Source of the DNA: Planococcus citri
Taxonomy: Eukaryota > Arthropoda > Insecta > Hemiptera > Pseudococcidae
Direction: 5' to 3'
DNA: 64,000 nt
Assembly (NCBI RefSeq): GCF_950023065.1
Contig: NC_088681.1
Coordinates: 5,456,001 to 5,520,000 of the forward strand
Part shown: piece by piece, positions 21,560 to 34,709 of the stretch
Numbering within the stretch: the stretch's first letter is position 1
Layout of the letters: every line of letters begins with the position of its first letter
Made by a program: the position numbers and the translations under genes
The notes under the pieces: model-generated
Seen by the model: only the letters and a program-made list of their open reading frames with translations
Database searches by the model: none
What the model was told of the DNA's origin: nothing

Positions 21560-23480
21560 TTACTTTTCCAAGCACTGAAAATTACCAGTAATTCACTAAG
21601 GATTAGCAGTGACCACACCCAAAAGCCACCGAAGTAATTCAACAAAAAAATCACCAATAAGTAATTGCAAAAAATTCTCAAAATTAACCAGTAATTACCA
21701 ATATTGACCAAAAATGTTTACTAATTACCAAAAATTACCAGTATTTACCAGAAATTACCAGTGGTTACTAAAGATTACCTATAATTACCAAAAAATTACC
21801 TGTAATTACCGAGAAATTACCTGTAATTATTGAGAAATTACCTGTAATTACCGAGAAATTACCTGTAATTACCGAGAAATTACCTGTAATTACCGAGAAA
21901 TTACCTGTAATTATTGAGAAATTACCTGTAATTACCGAGAAATTACCTGTAACTACCGAGAAATCACCAGTTTTACCAAAAGTTACCAGTAATTACCAAA
22001 AATTATCAATAATTTATCAAAGAACTACCAACTTTACCAAAAAATATCGTTTATCAAAAAAATTTGCCAAAAATTACCTATCATTTCCCAAAAGTTCCAG
22101 AAGTTGGTAAAAATTCACAAATAACATTAACTTGTTAAAAAAAAAGGTCCTACCAAAAAGTTCTTGAAAATTTACCAAAAAATGTACCAAAAATTTACCA
22201 AAAAATTACCAGAAACTTAGCAAAATTACCTGTAATTACCAAAAATTACCAGTAATTATCAAAAATTTCCAGGAACTACCAGAAATGACCAGTAATTACT
22301 AAAAGTTATCAATAATTTATCAAAGAACTACCAACTTTACCAAAAAATATCGTTTATCAAAAATTTGCCAAAAATTATCAATCATTTACCAAAAGTTCCA
22401 GAAGTTGGTAAAAATTCACAAATAACATTAACTTGTTAAAAAAAAAGTCCTACCAAAAAGTTCTTGAAAATTTACCAAAAAATGTACCAGAAATTTATAA
22501 AAAAAATTACCAAAAATTTACCAAAAAATTACCTGTAATTACCAAAAATTACCAGTAATCATCTAAAATTACCAGGAATTACCAGTAATTATCTAAAATT
22601 ACCAGGAATTACCAAAAATTACCGGTAATTACCAGTAAGTAATTACCAAAAATGACCAGTAATCACCGAAAATTACCAAAATTAACCAGCAATCACCAGT
22701 ATTGGCAAAAAATTATTACTATCTATCAAAAATGACAACTAAATTACCAAAAATCGCCTGTAATTACCTACATATTATGTGTAATTACCGAAAGTTACCA
22801 GTAATTTACTAAAGAACTACCAATTTTACTACAAATTATCACTAATCAAACATTTGCCAAAAATTACCAGTCATTTACCAGAAGTTACTAACAAGTTAGT
22901 AATCCACCAATAACTGGACGAAATTCACAAATAACAGTAACTTGTCAAGCATGTTCCAAAAAGTTATTATAAAATTTACCAAAAAATTACCAGAAATGTA
23001 CCAAATTTACCCGTAATAACCAAAAGTTTACAGTTTCGCCAAAAATTTCCAGTAATTTACTAAAGAACTGCCAACTTTACCAAAAATTATCAGTAATAAA
23101 CAATTCTCCAAAAATTCTCAGTCATACCAAAAATTGGCAAGAATTCACAAATTGACAGTAATTTGTCAAAACTGAATCAAAAAATTATTTAAAATTTACC
23201 CAAAAATTACCTGTAATTACCAAAAATTAACAATAACCTACCAAAAGCATAAATTTTCTCAGAGTTACTATCTAGTAATTTACTAAAGAACTACAAAAAT
23301 TACCAAAAATTATCAGCAATCAAAAATTTACCAAAAATTACCACCAAGTAATAAATTGGCAAAAATTTACAAATTATAGTATAATTTGTCAAAAATGACG
23401 AGTTACGTATTTACCAAAAAATTATTAGAGATTTATCGAGTGTTACCCGTAATTTGCCAAAAATTCCCAGTAAGTATTTT
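21560..23480. repeat. AATTACC-based low-complexity repeat region
   Basis: Nearly 2 kb of ATTACCAGTAATTACCAAAA variants. 21,795-21,965 is a clean tandem array of a 21-bp unit (GAGAAATTACCTGTAATTACC, one A lost in places), about eight copies. A longer block beginning near 22,010 (ATCAAAGAACTACCAACTTT) repeats at about 22,318 with ~200 bp shared, a ~308-bp duplication. No coding potential. Confidence 0.9.
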
Positions 23481-25530
23481 ACCAAAAATCGATAAATTGT
23501 TGACATTACATCAAACTTTTAAAAATGAACTAATTGTCTGAATTTTCAAAACTTGTATCCAGGTAAACATACTTTCAAAAGTAACTTTGTGACATTTTGT
23601 CTGAATTGAAAGCTTGAACAAATTCTTAGGAGTTCTGAAAGTTAAGATTTATTTTTTTCGAAAGGTTCCCAATGACATAATGAAATCAGACACATAAAAA
23701 TGCATACTTCTCCTCATCCTCCTCCTCCTTTCTTTTTCTCCATGGTACAAAAATGAAAAAACTCAACCAATAAACATGAACACGAGGGGAAAACGACAGG
23801 AATAAAGGTACCTATGTCCATTCGTACGAATAAAATGTTCAACAACACGAAACAAAATTCCAACACCATCCCCCTAAACTATTCAAATTCAATCTAAACG
23901 CATCCCGATTTAAAAAAATAAAACCTGTAGAACGAGGGTTAATAAAACGCTATATAAAAAGGGAATCTCTCGAAAGTTGAAATTCGCAAGCACCGCAGAC
24001 CCTATCCTAAAACTCATATCTATAATATTAATGACGAGTAAATTGAGGCGACAACGGAGACAATAAGATAAACATCACACAGAAAGAGCAGATTTTTGAT
24101 GGGGTGTAATTTATTCTACCCTCGCTCGTTGCTTTTATTATGGTAGGATTAGCCCAACAAATTCGAGACAAACTAGACCTTGGTTCGTATTATTACGAGT
24201 AAAGTAGCTAAAAAGCCGAGATTTATACTTTCGTTATTGCGTAAAAATTTTCTTCTTTGGGTTTATGTCTCGTTTGTCGGCTAGTTTGGAATTTTAAATC
24301 AAGGTTACCCTATATACTCGTTGAGACAGGTGCGTGAAATTTTGACTAAATAAAATTGAAAACTATTCGCCATTCGGCTACTGCGTTGAATACTTCATTG
24401 AACAGAGGATCAAAGTTTTTCGAAACTTTTCATGAGACCATCACGTTTACGAAAAAATTATAAAGTATTTATTAATCACTTCATAACGTAATCATATACC
24501 GTAGTCGAGCTTTGACTTTAATTCCGTTCATTCACTTCTCTCGCACGAAATCCTTTCACGATAAAACTTTTAAAAAACTGCAAATCCGAAGGAAAAAAAG
24601 TGATAAATATGCATATTTTCTGCACGATGAGATTCTAGTAAAATATGCGCACTCCACCAAACCTTTACTATCGCAAGAACTAATTTCGTATCCCTTCGTT
24701 TCTTTTTTTTTTCTTCTACAACTACACCGATTCAAGGTTGCAAAAGATGAGCGAGAGACGCAACGAATAAAAAACTTATAACCATAAATATGGCATATCC
24801 GATAACCAAGAAGAAAGTGAAACCGACAAAAAAGTGGAAATTTACTTTCACAAAGGGTTGGATTGGATACCCTTGATAACATTTCCCTATTTTCTTCCAA
24901 GGTTGTTTTACTGTACGTACCTCTAACCCTATCGTCATTGGTCGTGGGAAAAATATTTTTGGGGTATTCGAGCTTATTATAATTACAATTTTTTTTTCTA
25001 TCTTTTGAGACGAAAAAATAGTTACGGCTTTTTGGTTTTTTGTTGTGATGATTATACGAATTTAAATGTCGAATTTTCAATTTCAATGAACATAATTTAG
25101 CCTATATTAGGGTAGCAGATTTTCATCGAGGGTAATTTGAGCGGTTTATTCTGGTAACGAGGGTGAGATTTATTTTGATGTTGATAGCGTTACAGTTTAC
25201 GTTTAATCTGGTTGGTTTAAAAAGATGAAATCTGACTTATTTTTAGCTATAGAAAATGTTGAAAAGATGTCAAGGTATTTAGATCGTCATTTTACGATCG
25301 TTTCAGATGCAATGCTCCTGAATTGGCGCAAAAAGGTCTTTGAACCTGTCGACAGAGCATCAATAAAATCACAAAATTTACTTTAAAAAAAGGTCCTCTT
25401 AGACTGTCCTCAGTTTTCCGGGCAAATTTTCCCAGTTCTTTTCAGCCGAACTGCAAAAATGATCAGAGCACACAGAAGGATTGAGACAAGATTGGATTTT
25501 TCTAGCATACTTTTCAAGATGGCGAAAAAT
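23481..25530. other. Single-copy AT-rich DNA, no supported gene
   Basis: No tandem structure. The ORF on the minus strand near 24,556-25,086 has no recognised domain and overlaps another on the opposite strand. Could be intronic or intergenic. Confidence 0.35.
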
Positions 25531-25539
25531 CAACACCAG

Positions 25540-28010
25540 ATTTTAATTCAACACCCTCGAGAACCTCACAATTGATATACATGTCGATTTTTCATCATTT
25601 TTCAAACCAACCCCTATTTTACTACCCTTAAAATTTTCAACACTTTTCGTCAACCGTTGAAAAAAATTAAAAAATCTACTAAGCGCTCAAATTTACTTTA
25701 TTCACATGAAAATTTTTATTGGTTACAAAAATTGAATTTTGATAAGAATGGGCGTAATTTTAGTGAAAAATAAGGGATGAAATTTGAAAAAGTGATAAGA
25801 ACAGATCATGCATCCCGACTTTATGATTTTTGATAACGCCGATTACGAATTTGAGGCCATTTCAACACTAGGTTGACGTATTGAGAAGGTTAGGAGCTAA
25901 CATATAAAATTAAATAAAAACTCATCAAATTTTCAAGCCAGGGAGCCATTTTTTAATATCTCACCGAAGCGAAAAACTGACTCCAAATTCGAATTCAGCG
26001 CCCTGGAAAACCTAACAATCGATATACATGTCGATTTTTTATCATTTTTCAAACTCACCCCTATTTCACTACCCTTAAAATTCTTACCACTTTGTAAATG
26101 ATTTAAATCGTGAACAATTTTTATGTTCTGTCTATATTTTATTTATTCGAATCAAGAATTTTCAATCATGACAAAAATTTAGTTTCAGCAAAAATGGGGG
26201 TAGTTGAGGGCAAGAATAGGGGATGAAATTTGAAAAAGTGATGAAAATGGTCATGTATATCGATTGTATGGTTTTCGATGGCGCTGATTACGAATCTGGA
26301 ATTATTTCAACGCTAGAGTTGAAGTATGATGAAATACAATCTCCATGCAGAACGAAGTGCCCTCGTTTGGTTTGAAAATATAGACGATGATTTTTAGAAA
26401 GAGCATGGTCTGGAACTCCAGTCACCAAAATTTTAGCTGCCCAAATAGAGGGACCCATTTCTGAAAATTTTCACCCTATCAAAAAATTGAGACCAGATTT
26501 GAATTCAACGTCCTTGAAAACCCAACAATCGATATGCATGTTGATTTCAACACTACATTGGCGTATTGAGAAAGTATGAGGGAGTCGTTTTTGAGAAAAT
26601 ACAAACTCATCAAAATTTCAAATCAGGAAGCCATTTCTGAAATTTTCCACCAAAGCAAAAAATTGGCTCCAGATTTGAATTCAGCGCCCTTGAAAACCCA
26701 ACAATCGATATACTAGTCAATTTTTTATCATTTTTTGAACTCACCCCTTTTTTCCCACCCTAAAATTTTCACCACTCTGCGAATGATTGATAAGATGAAA
26801 ATTTTTTACATGCTGTCCATGGTTTCTTTGTTTCTATCAAGAATTTTTAATAATGTCGAAAAGTCAATTTCAACAGAAATGGGGCAGTTGGGGCAAAAAT
26901 AGGGGATGCAATTTGAAAAAGTGATAAAAATAGTCATGCATATTGATTTCATGGTTTTCAATGGCGCTGATTACGAATTTGGGGATATTTTAACGCTAGG
27001 TTGAAGTGCTGTAGAGATATGAGCTAAAGTAGAAGATGAAAAAACAATGAAGTTGTTTTCAAATTGATACAATCTCATTTAAATTTCAAATCAGGGAATT
27101 TTTAATTTATTTTCTTAAATCACAGCTAAAAAAATCAACCTCGGATTTGGATTCAGTGCCCTTGGAAACCTAACAATCGATATACCCGTCGATTTTTCAT
27201 CATTTTTTCAACTCACCCCTTTTTTCTACCCCTTAAAATTTTCACAACTTTGCGAATGATTGAAAACATGAAAAATTTCAACTTGTTGTTTATATTTCAT
27301 TTATTCCATCAAGAATTTAAAATCCTGACAAAAATTCAATTTCAATATAAATGGGGCAAGTTGGGGCAGAAATAGGGGATGAAATTTGAAAAAGTGATAA
27401 AAATAGTCATGCATATCGATTGTATGGTTTTCGACGGCGCTGATTACGAATTTGGGGCTATTTTAACGCTAGGTTGAAGTGCTAAGGAGATATATGAGCT
27501 CAAGTAGAAGATGAAAAAACAATGAAGTTGTTTTCAAATTGATACAATCTCATCTAAATTTCAAACCAGAGAATTTTAATATTTTCTCACGTCACAACTA
27601 AAAAATTAAGCTCGGATTTGGATTCAGTGCCCTTGAAAACCTAACAATCGATATACTAGTCGATTTTTTATCATTTTTTGAACTCACCCTTTTTTCTACC
27701 CTTAAAATTTTCACCACTTTGTAAATAGTTAAAAACATGAAAAAAATGTATCTGCTGTCTATGATTTCTTTATTTCCATCAAGAATTTTTAATAATGTCG
27801 AAAATTCAATTTCAGTAGAAATGGGGTAGTTGAGGCAAAAATAAGGGATGAAATTTGAAAAAGTGATAAAAATATTCATGCATATCGATTGTATGGTTTT
27901 CGAAGGCGCTGATTACGAATCTGGTACTGTTTCAACGCTTGAGTTCAAGTATGATGAAGTACGAGCTCATGCAGAACATTTAAGATGGAAATATGAAAAT
28001 TTACATTTCG
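25540..28010. repeat. ~476-bp satellite array, left block
   Basis: Two related cores of about 80 bp alternate in opposite orientation. Core B, on the plus strand, runs TTTGAATTCAGCGCC, then AAAACCYAACAATCGATATA, then ATGTCGATTTTT and CTCACCCC (about 25,560, 26,003, 26,515, 26,690, 27,165, 27,640). Core A is the inverse, with GGATGAAATTTGAAAAAGTG, CATGCATATCGATTGTATGG and GGCGCTGATTACGAA (about 25,774, 26,218, 26,895, 27,375, 27,848). Spacing of full units is 475-476 bp in the last three. Confidence 0.92.
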
Positions 28011-28340
28011 CTTCTTGGACAAAACATCAGACCCTGCAAGCACTAAATGTCAAATAGATGCCTATAGCTAATAAATGGTGAATTTTTGAAGACTAAAAAT
28101 TCGCCATTTTCGGCAATTATTTTGATTTTTTTCAATCTCTCGAATCGAATTTTACTTTTTCCCGTCATTCTGGAGCATTTGGCGTAATTTTCGCAATCTC
28201 TGGAGTTTTGAAATTTCTCCAGAAGGGGCGAAAATTGATTCGGACAGCTAAAAATCGATTTGTGGCTAATTCCCAATAGATCTCATTGTAGCATAAATAT
28301 TATATGGATAAATGATTATCATATAATTCAATGAAATCAG

Positions 28341-28380
28341 CTAATTTGAATTGTATTTTTCTTTTGTTTCAGGTGAGTTC
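28341..28380 (+). promoter_or_regulatory. Juxtaposed 3' and 5' splice sites (possible recursive splice site)
   Basis: A branch-point-like CTAAT (28,341), a pyrimidine-rich tract (TTTTTCTTTTGTTTC), CAG ending at 28,372, and GTGAGT starting at 28,373. There is no room for an exon between acceptor and donor. This is the layout of ratcheting points known from long insect introns, with GTGAGT in place of the commoner GTAAGT. Without transcripts it may be coincidence. Confidence 0.35.
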
Positions 28381-29079
28381 GAATTTCCGTTGTTAGAGCA
28401 ATAAAATACCCATGTTTAGTAGACAGACACCTTGGTAACGTTTATACACTTTTCATGTTCACTCTGTTGATAGGCCAAAAAACTCCTACACCGATTTCAA
28501 AAATACTCTCCATAAAAACCCCAATACCCGATAAAATATTTCACGTTACCTTTCATCCAATCAAAAATTAAAGCAACTGGCCAAATTATACGTACGCAGA
28601 ATACCTACACTAGACGATCTTCTGCCCAAACTTCCAAACATCGCCGTTTCGAGCTCGCATTTCTCGTGCCAATTGCGTTCGAATGGAAATAAAAGGCATT
28701 CAAATTTCGGTTTTCGAGGCTGACCATCATCCTAATACATAACTTGGTGTACTAATTAAACGCGAGCTTTTCACCGGGAAGGCGAGCACTAGCACTAGGT
28801 ACACGGAAGGCTGCTTGTTGTTCATCATGCTCGATGCTGGACACAGGCCTCTGCCGCAAAACCACCCCTCTTTTTGGAAATTAACATCATTACCAATCAA
28901 ATATACCTCGGCTATACGTTACACCTTAATTAATCAAACCGCCGCAATTATCCCCGAATAGCTAAATTATAGCGTACAAGTCTCGGCCATGTATTAAAGG
29001 TATTATAACTGACTTGTGCGGCAGCGAGAGCATTTTCGATGGTGAGGGTGGTTACCCCCTACTCTGCAACACCTCTCAC

Positions 29080-29095
29080 TCTCTCTCTCTCTCTC
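29080..29095. repeat. (CT)n microsatellite
   Basis: About eight CT dinucleotides. Confidence 0.85.
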
Positions 29096-30609
29096 ACTTT
29101 GGGCATTTTCAAAGGTAATTTCGCAGCATCTCGTCATCGCATCGCGTATATAAAAATAACGACGTGTGTATACGTATAGATACGTAGAGGCCTCTACATA
29201 CTTTCTTTCGCCATAGCACTAGCCTTCTCACTCTATACGCCAAATTCTCCCATCGCGCGTATTGCCCTTGTTTATTACGCCACGCCGAGTTCGCAGAAAA
29301 AGAACGAGAGCGAGTAGATCGCGTCGAAAAAAAAATGCTCTCGAAACTTTCATGCATGAAACATGATTTACGAGCATTTGTTCGACGGATAAGCGAACGC
29401 GCTGAAAACGGTTATCTTTTTTTTTTCTCTCGGCTCGTCGTCGTCGTCGTCTTTTTTTTTTCCTCCTTTTTTTTGTATTTTCGCCCGCGCGCGTAAACGA
29501 GATTAATGCACTTAGATACGCGATATATAAAAGCGAAATACCGCCGCGCCGAATGCCACGCCAGGGTAACGCCGCTGGAAAAAACAGCCTCGAAATTAGA
29601 ATCCCCGCTACGCCTTTAATAATTGCCCCGTTAATTTACGACGGTGTGTTTTTTTTCCTCTACTCGGTCTCTCCAGTTTATATATATAGTGTATCCGAAG
29701 TACTATACGCAGAGAGTGAGAATAGAGGGAGAATTTTTCCGCCGCAGTGAAGGTCTCATCGTCAGAGACCACCAAAAAGTGGACATCTTTGTACGCGATT
29801 TTCGCAGATTTTTTCATTTTTCACTCCAAATTCCCTCGCCTTATTTTTTCACGGTGTTTTTCAAATATTTCCATATTTACACACACACTCGCATACGTGG
29901 TAAAAATGGAAAATTAATCATCGTTACGCGAATCGTAAGTATCGGTATCGATACTCCTCCGTCAGCTTGAAAAGAGCAGGCTTCCTAGCCTTTTTGTTAT
30001 ATTGTGTCTTTTTTTGAAAGCTATCCGTAGTATACACACATTATAATATAAGAGGGTAATTGACCTTTGATATGGGTATGCTGATCTCTCTCATCGAATA
30101 GACGAATAGTCGTATGTACTTCGCGAGGAGCCCTTTATTGCTATTTCAATACCTACTACATATAAGTACCTACTACCTATATTGTTTCCGATTGAATTAC
30201 ACACGTAATAAAAACCCGTAGTAGGTACGCTGGGCGCATTAAACCAGACAACACCGTATAGTGCCTTCTCCTCGTTTATAATACGCGCTTTTCTTTCGCG
30301 TGTGTATAGCATTATTCGACTCTTCGGTCGTATTAGGGAGAAAAAAAAAGTTTTCCTTCGAATAGGTATGGTATGGTATACGAATACTCTCATCGTATAC
30401 GATAATCTCGACCCTTTTTTTCTTCATCTTCTTTTCTCCCTTTGAACTTTGCAACGCGCGATGTGCGATAATTCGTATTAGATTTTCGATGTTGTTTGCA
30501 CCGGACCGGAGAATGGACTGACTGAAATCGACGACGGTGCTTTGAAAAAAATTTCGAGGTGAATTGAAAGTCGAATAAAAATACGTACTTATGCATGACA
30601 GTTTGGGCA

Positions 30610-33600
30610 ATTTTTGACTCAATGCATAATTTTAGCGTTGAAATGACCTCAAATTCGTAATCAGCGCCATCGAAAACCATACAATCGATATGCGTGACTA
30701 TTTTTATCACTTTTTTAAATTTCATCCCTTATTTTTCACCAAAACTACCCCATTTTTATCAAAATTGAATTTGTGATACAAAGAAAAATTCTCGATGTAG
30801 GTGGTGAAAATACAAACGCGATATAAAAATTGGACACCTTTTTCGAGTTATTCACAAAAAATCGTGAAAATTTTAAGGGTAGTGAAATAGGGGTGAGTTT
30901 GAAAATTGATAAAAAATCGATACGTATATCGATTGTTGGGTTTTCGAGGGCGCCGAATTCAAATCTGATGTTGTTTTTGTGCTACGGTGAAACGTATTAG
31001 AAAACATTGTTTGATTTCAAGTTTTCATGAGTGCCTATCTATTGGAAAATGAAGTGAATATTTTTCATGATCTACATGAGCCTCATATCGCCTCAGTACT
31101 TCAACCTAGCGTTAAAATGGTTTCAAATTCGTAATCAGCGTCATCGAAAACCATACAATCGATATGCATGACAATTTTTATCACTTTTTCAAATTTCATC
31201 CCTTAATTTTCACCAAAACTACCCCATTTTTATCAAAATTGAATTAGTGATACAAAGAAAAATTTTCGATGTAGGTGGTGAAAATACAAACGCGATATAA
31301 AAATTGGACACCTTTTTCGAGTTATTCACAAAAAATCGTGAAAATTTTAAGGGTAGTGAAATCGGGGTGAGTTTGAAAATTGATAAAAAATCGACTTGTA
31401 TATCGATTGTTAGGTTTTCAAAGGCGTCGAATTCAAATCTGGTGTTGTTTTTTTGCTACGGTGAAAAGTATTAAAAAAAGTTGTTTCATTTCAAGTTTTC
31501 ATGAAAGCGTACCTATTGGAAAATGAAGTACCTAAATGCTTTTTCATGATCTATGTGAGCTCATATCACCTCTGCACTTCAACTTAGTGTTGAAATAGTC
31601 TCGAATTCGTAATCAGCGCCATCGAAAACCCTACAATCGATATGCATGACTATTTTTATCACTTATTCAAATTTCATCCCTTATTTTTCAGCTAAACTAC
31701 CCCATTTTTATCAAAATTGAATTTGCGTTACGAATGAAAATTCTTGATGTTGATGGTGCAAATACAAACGCGATATAAAAATTGGACACCTTTTTCGAGT
31801 CATTCACAAAAAATCGTGAAAATTTTAAGGGTAGTGAAATAGGGATGAGTTTGAAAATTGATAAAAAGCGACATGTATATTGATTGTTAGGTTTTCGAGG
31901 GCGCTGAATTCAAATTTGGTGTTGTTTTTTGGCTACGGTGAAAAGTATTGGAAAAAAAACTGTCTGACTTCAAGTTTTTATGAGTGCGGAGTGCCTGTCT
32001 ATTGGAAAATGAAGCAAATGTTTTTTTATGATCTATGTGAGCTCATATCACTTCTGTACTTCAACTTGGTGCTGAAATGGCCACAAATTCGTAATCAGCG
32101 ACCTCGAAAACCATACAATCGATATGCATGATCAATTTTTATCACTTTTTCAAACATCATCCCTTATTTGTGCCTCAAACTACCCCACTTCGGTTGAAAT
32201 TGAATTCATGTAGTAATAAGAAATTCTTTATGCGAATATGAAAAAGATTACACCAAGTAAAAATTTTTCATGTTTTTAGTCATTAAGGAGGCGTAGAAAA
32301 TTTTAAGGGTAGTAAAATACGGGGTGAGTTTGAAAAATGACGAAAAATTGACATGTATTTTGATTGTTGAGTTTTCAAGGGCGCTGAGTTCAAATCTGGA
32401 GTCAAGTTTTTGCTAGGATGAAAAATTTCAGAAATGGCTCCATCTATTTGGAGATATAAGATCAGACGAGGGCTCTTTGATGACCATTTTTATCACTTTT
32501 TCAAATTTCATCCCCTATTCTTGCCCCAACTACCCTATTTCTGTTGAAATTGAATTTTCGTCAGGATTTTAAATTCGTGATGGAATAAATGAAATATAAA
32601 CAGAAAGTTGAAATTTTTCACGTTTTCAATCATTCACAAAGTGGTGAGAATTTCAAGGGTAGTGGAATAGGGGTGAGTTTGAAGAACGATAAAAAACCAA
32701 CATGTATATCGATTGTTTGGGTTTCAAATGCGCCGAGTTCAAATCTGGAGTCAATTTTTTGCTGGGGTGAAAAATTTCAGAAATGGCTCTTTCTTTTTGG
32801 GGAGGTCTGGTTGGACAAGAGCACTTTGTTCTGCATAAGCTCCAACATCATCATCATACTTCAACTCAAGTGTTGAAATAGTCCCAGATTCGTAATCAGC
32901 GCCATCAAAAACCATACAATCGATATGCATGACCATTTTTATCACTTTTTCAAATTTCATCCCCTATTATTGTCCCCAACTACCCCCCTTTCGTTGAAAT
33001 TGAATTTTCATCACGATTATAAATTCTTGGTGGAATAAATAGAATATAAACAGGAAGTAAAAATTTTTCATGTTTTTAATCATTCACAAAGTGGTGAGAA
33101 TTTTAAGGGTAGTGAAATAGGGATGAGTTTGAAAAATGATGAAAAATCAACATGTATATCGATTGTTAGGTTTTCAGGGGCGCTGAATTCGAATCTGCAG
33201 TCAGTTTTTCGCTATGGTGAAAATTTTCAGAAATCGCTCCCTGATTTGAAATTTTGGTGAGTTTGTATTCACTCAGAAATGACTCAAACGTGATTATTTA
33301 ATCTTCTGTTAGTGCTAAAATGGCCTTAAATTTGTATAATCACCGTTATCGAAAATCATACAGTCGATATGCATGATCAGCTTTTATCACTTTTTAAATT
33401 TCGTCCCCTACTTTCTTTTTACTAAAATTGCCCTATTCTTATCAAAATTCAATTTTTTTCATTAATAAAAATTGCTTGTGTGAATAAAGTAAATCCGAAC
33501 GCTTGGTGGAAATTCTCATTTTTTTTGACTGTTGACAAAGAGCGTTGAAAATTTTAAGGGTAGTAAAATAGGGGCGAGTTTGAAAAATTGTAAAAAAATC

Positions 33601-34140
33601 AACAACCATATCGATTGTCAAGTTTTCAAAGGAGCTGAATCCAAATCTGCAGTTATTTCTTTAGTTGCAGTTCAAGAAAGCATAACAGTTCTCTGATTTA
33701 ATTTAGGTGAGTTTGAATCAATTTGAAAACAACTTTAACGTTTTTTTTTCATCTTCTATGTGAGCTCGTATCTCCTCAGTACTTCAACATAGTGTTAAAA
33801 TAGCCCCAAATTCGTAATCAGCGCCATCAAAAACCATGCAATCAATATGTGTGATCAATTTTTATCAATTTTCTAATTTCATCCCCTATTTTTGCCCAAA
33901 ACCACCCTCATACTAGTTAGAATTGAACTTAGTTATTAATAAGAGTTCTTGATGCAAAAAATGAAAATATAAATGGAAAGTAAAAATTTTTCATGTTTTT
34001 AGTCATTAAGAGAGCGGAGAAAATTTTAAGGGTAGTGAAATAGGGGTGAGTTTGAAAAATGATAAAAAATCGACATGTATATCGATTGTTAGGTTTTCGA
34101 GGGCGCTGAACTCGAATCCGGGCTTAATTTTTTGCCACAG
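30610..34140. repeat. ~476-bp satellite array, right block, inverted relative to the left block
   Basis: Core A is now on the plus strand (GTAATCAGCGCCATCGAAAA, CCATACAATCGATATGCATG; about 30,690, 31,156, 31,634, 32,120, 32,929, 33,365, 33,838) and core B on the minus strand (GGGTGAGTTTGAAAA, TATATCGATTGTTRGG; about 30,890, 31,366, 31,843, 32,327, 32,674, 33,125, 33,578, 34,047). Spacing is 476-477 bp in the first units and 347-484 bp later. About eight units. Confidence 0.92.
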
Positions 34141-34600
34141 TGAAACATATCGTGAAAAAAATCCAATTTGAAATCTTTATGCATTATGTATTTCCCATTT
34201 AAACAGACCCCAATTCTGAAAAAATTGTGTTCCCTTGTTTCTGTGACTCATTTTCTCAATTTTTCTCCCTCTTTGTGCCTTGGTCACGAGTACAATTCGG
34301 CTTTTAATCGATCGATATTCAATTCTTTGTCTTCTTTTCACTCAATAATATACAGCTTTACAATAAGCTCCAAAGTTTATTCATCTATTTGCTTGGTTTC
34401 ATTTTTAAAAAATTGAAAAATTCTTATGACCTAAGGGTGGCATGCTACTGTCAGAAAATTTTTTTTTCACTTCGACACCTTGAACCCTCCAAACACCGTA
34501 CGCAGTTTAAAAATGAAAAAAAAAATCAGCTTTCCACCGAAACATTTTACAATCACTCAACAAGAAAAAGAAAAGTTAAATTCAATATAGGTACTTATTT
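34141..34600. other. AT-rich DNA next to the candidate gene
   Basis: No repeat or ORF of note. If the minus-strand gene model is right this is the start of its next intron. Confidence 0.3.
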
Positions 34601-34607
34601 CACTCAC

Positions 34608-34679
34608 CAAAATTCATCCAACTTAAACAATTGATTCCAAGTTTCGGCTTTTCTTCCTCGTGCGTGTAATTTTCCAACA
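34608..34679 (-). CDS. Possible internal exon (72 bp) of a minus-strand gene
   Basis: On the minus strand a pyrimidine tract (T9, CTTTC, T6) ends in CAG at 34,680-34,682. It is followed by 72 bases that are open in two frames, and then by GTGAGTG from 34,607, a strong donor. One open frame translates to a charged stretch with WNQLFKLDEF near its end. It lies 31 bases past the end of the upstream ORF, so for the two to belong together the intron must start inside that ORF; a donor GTATCG near 34,767 would give a matching phase and an 88-base intron. The splice sites are seen; the exon is inferred. Confidence 0.3.
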
Positions 34680-34709
34680 CTGAAAAAAGAAAGAAAAAAA
34701 AACTATTTA

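Larger units (their letters stand above)
28011..30605. other. Single-copy core between the two opposed satellite arrays
   Basis: Includes a splice-like site at 28,341-28,380, TAATTA-bearing DNA at 28,740-28,990 that could be enhancer-like, a (CT)n at 29,080-29,095, and CpG-bearing DNA with GTCGTCGTCGTC near 29,436-29,452. A GGTCTC/GAGACC hairpin lies near 29,752. ORFs are short and without domains. Confidence 0.35.

Noticed and set aside
33695..33720. TTTAG directly followed by GTGAGT, a second recursive-splice-like site
   Set aside because: Weak pyrimidine tract, and it is part of a satellite unit whose other copies lack the AG.
25540..34140. The opposed arrays as long terminal inverted repeats of one giant transposon
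   Set aside because: They are tandem arrays of different length and unit spacing, with no defined outer termini or target duplication.
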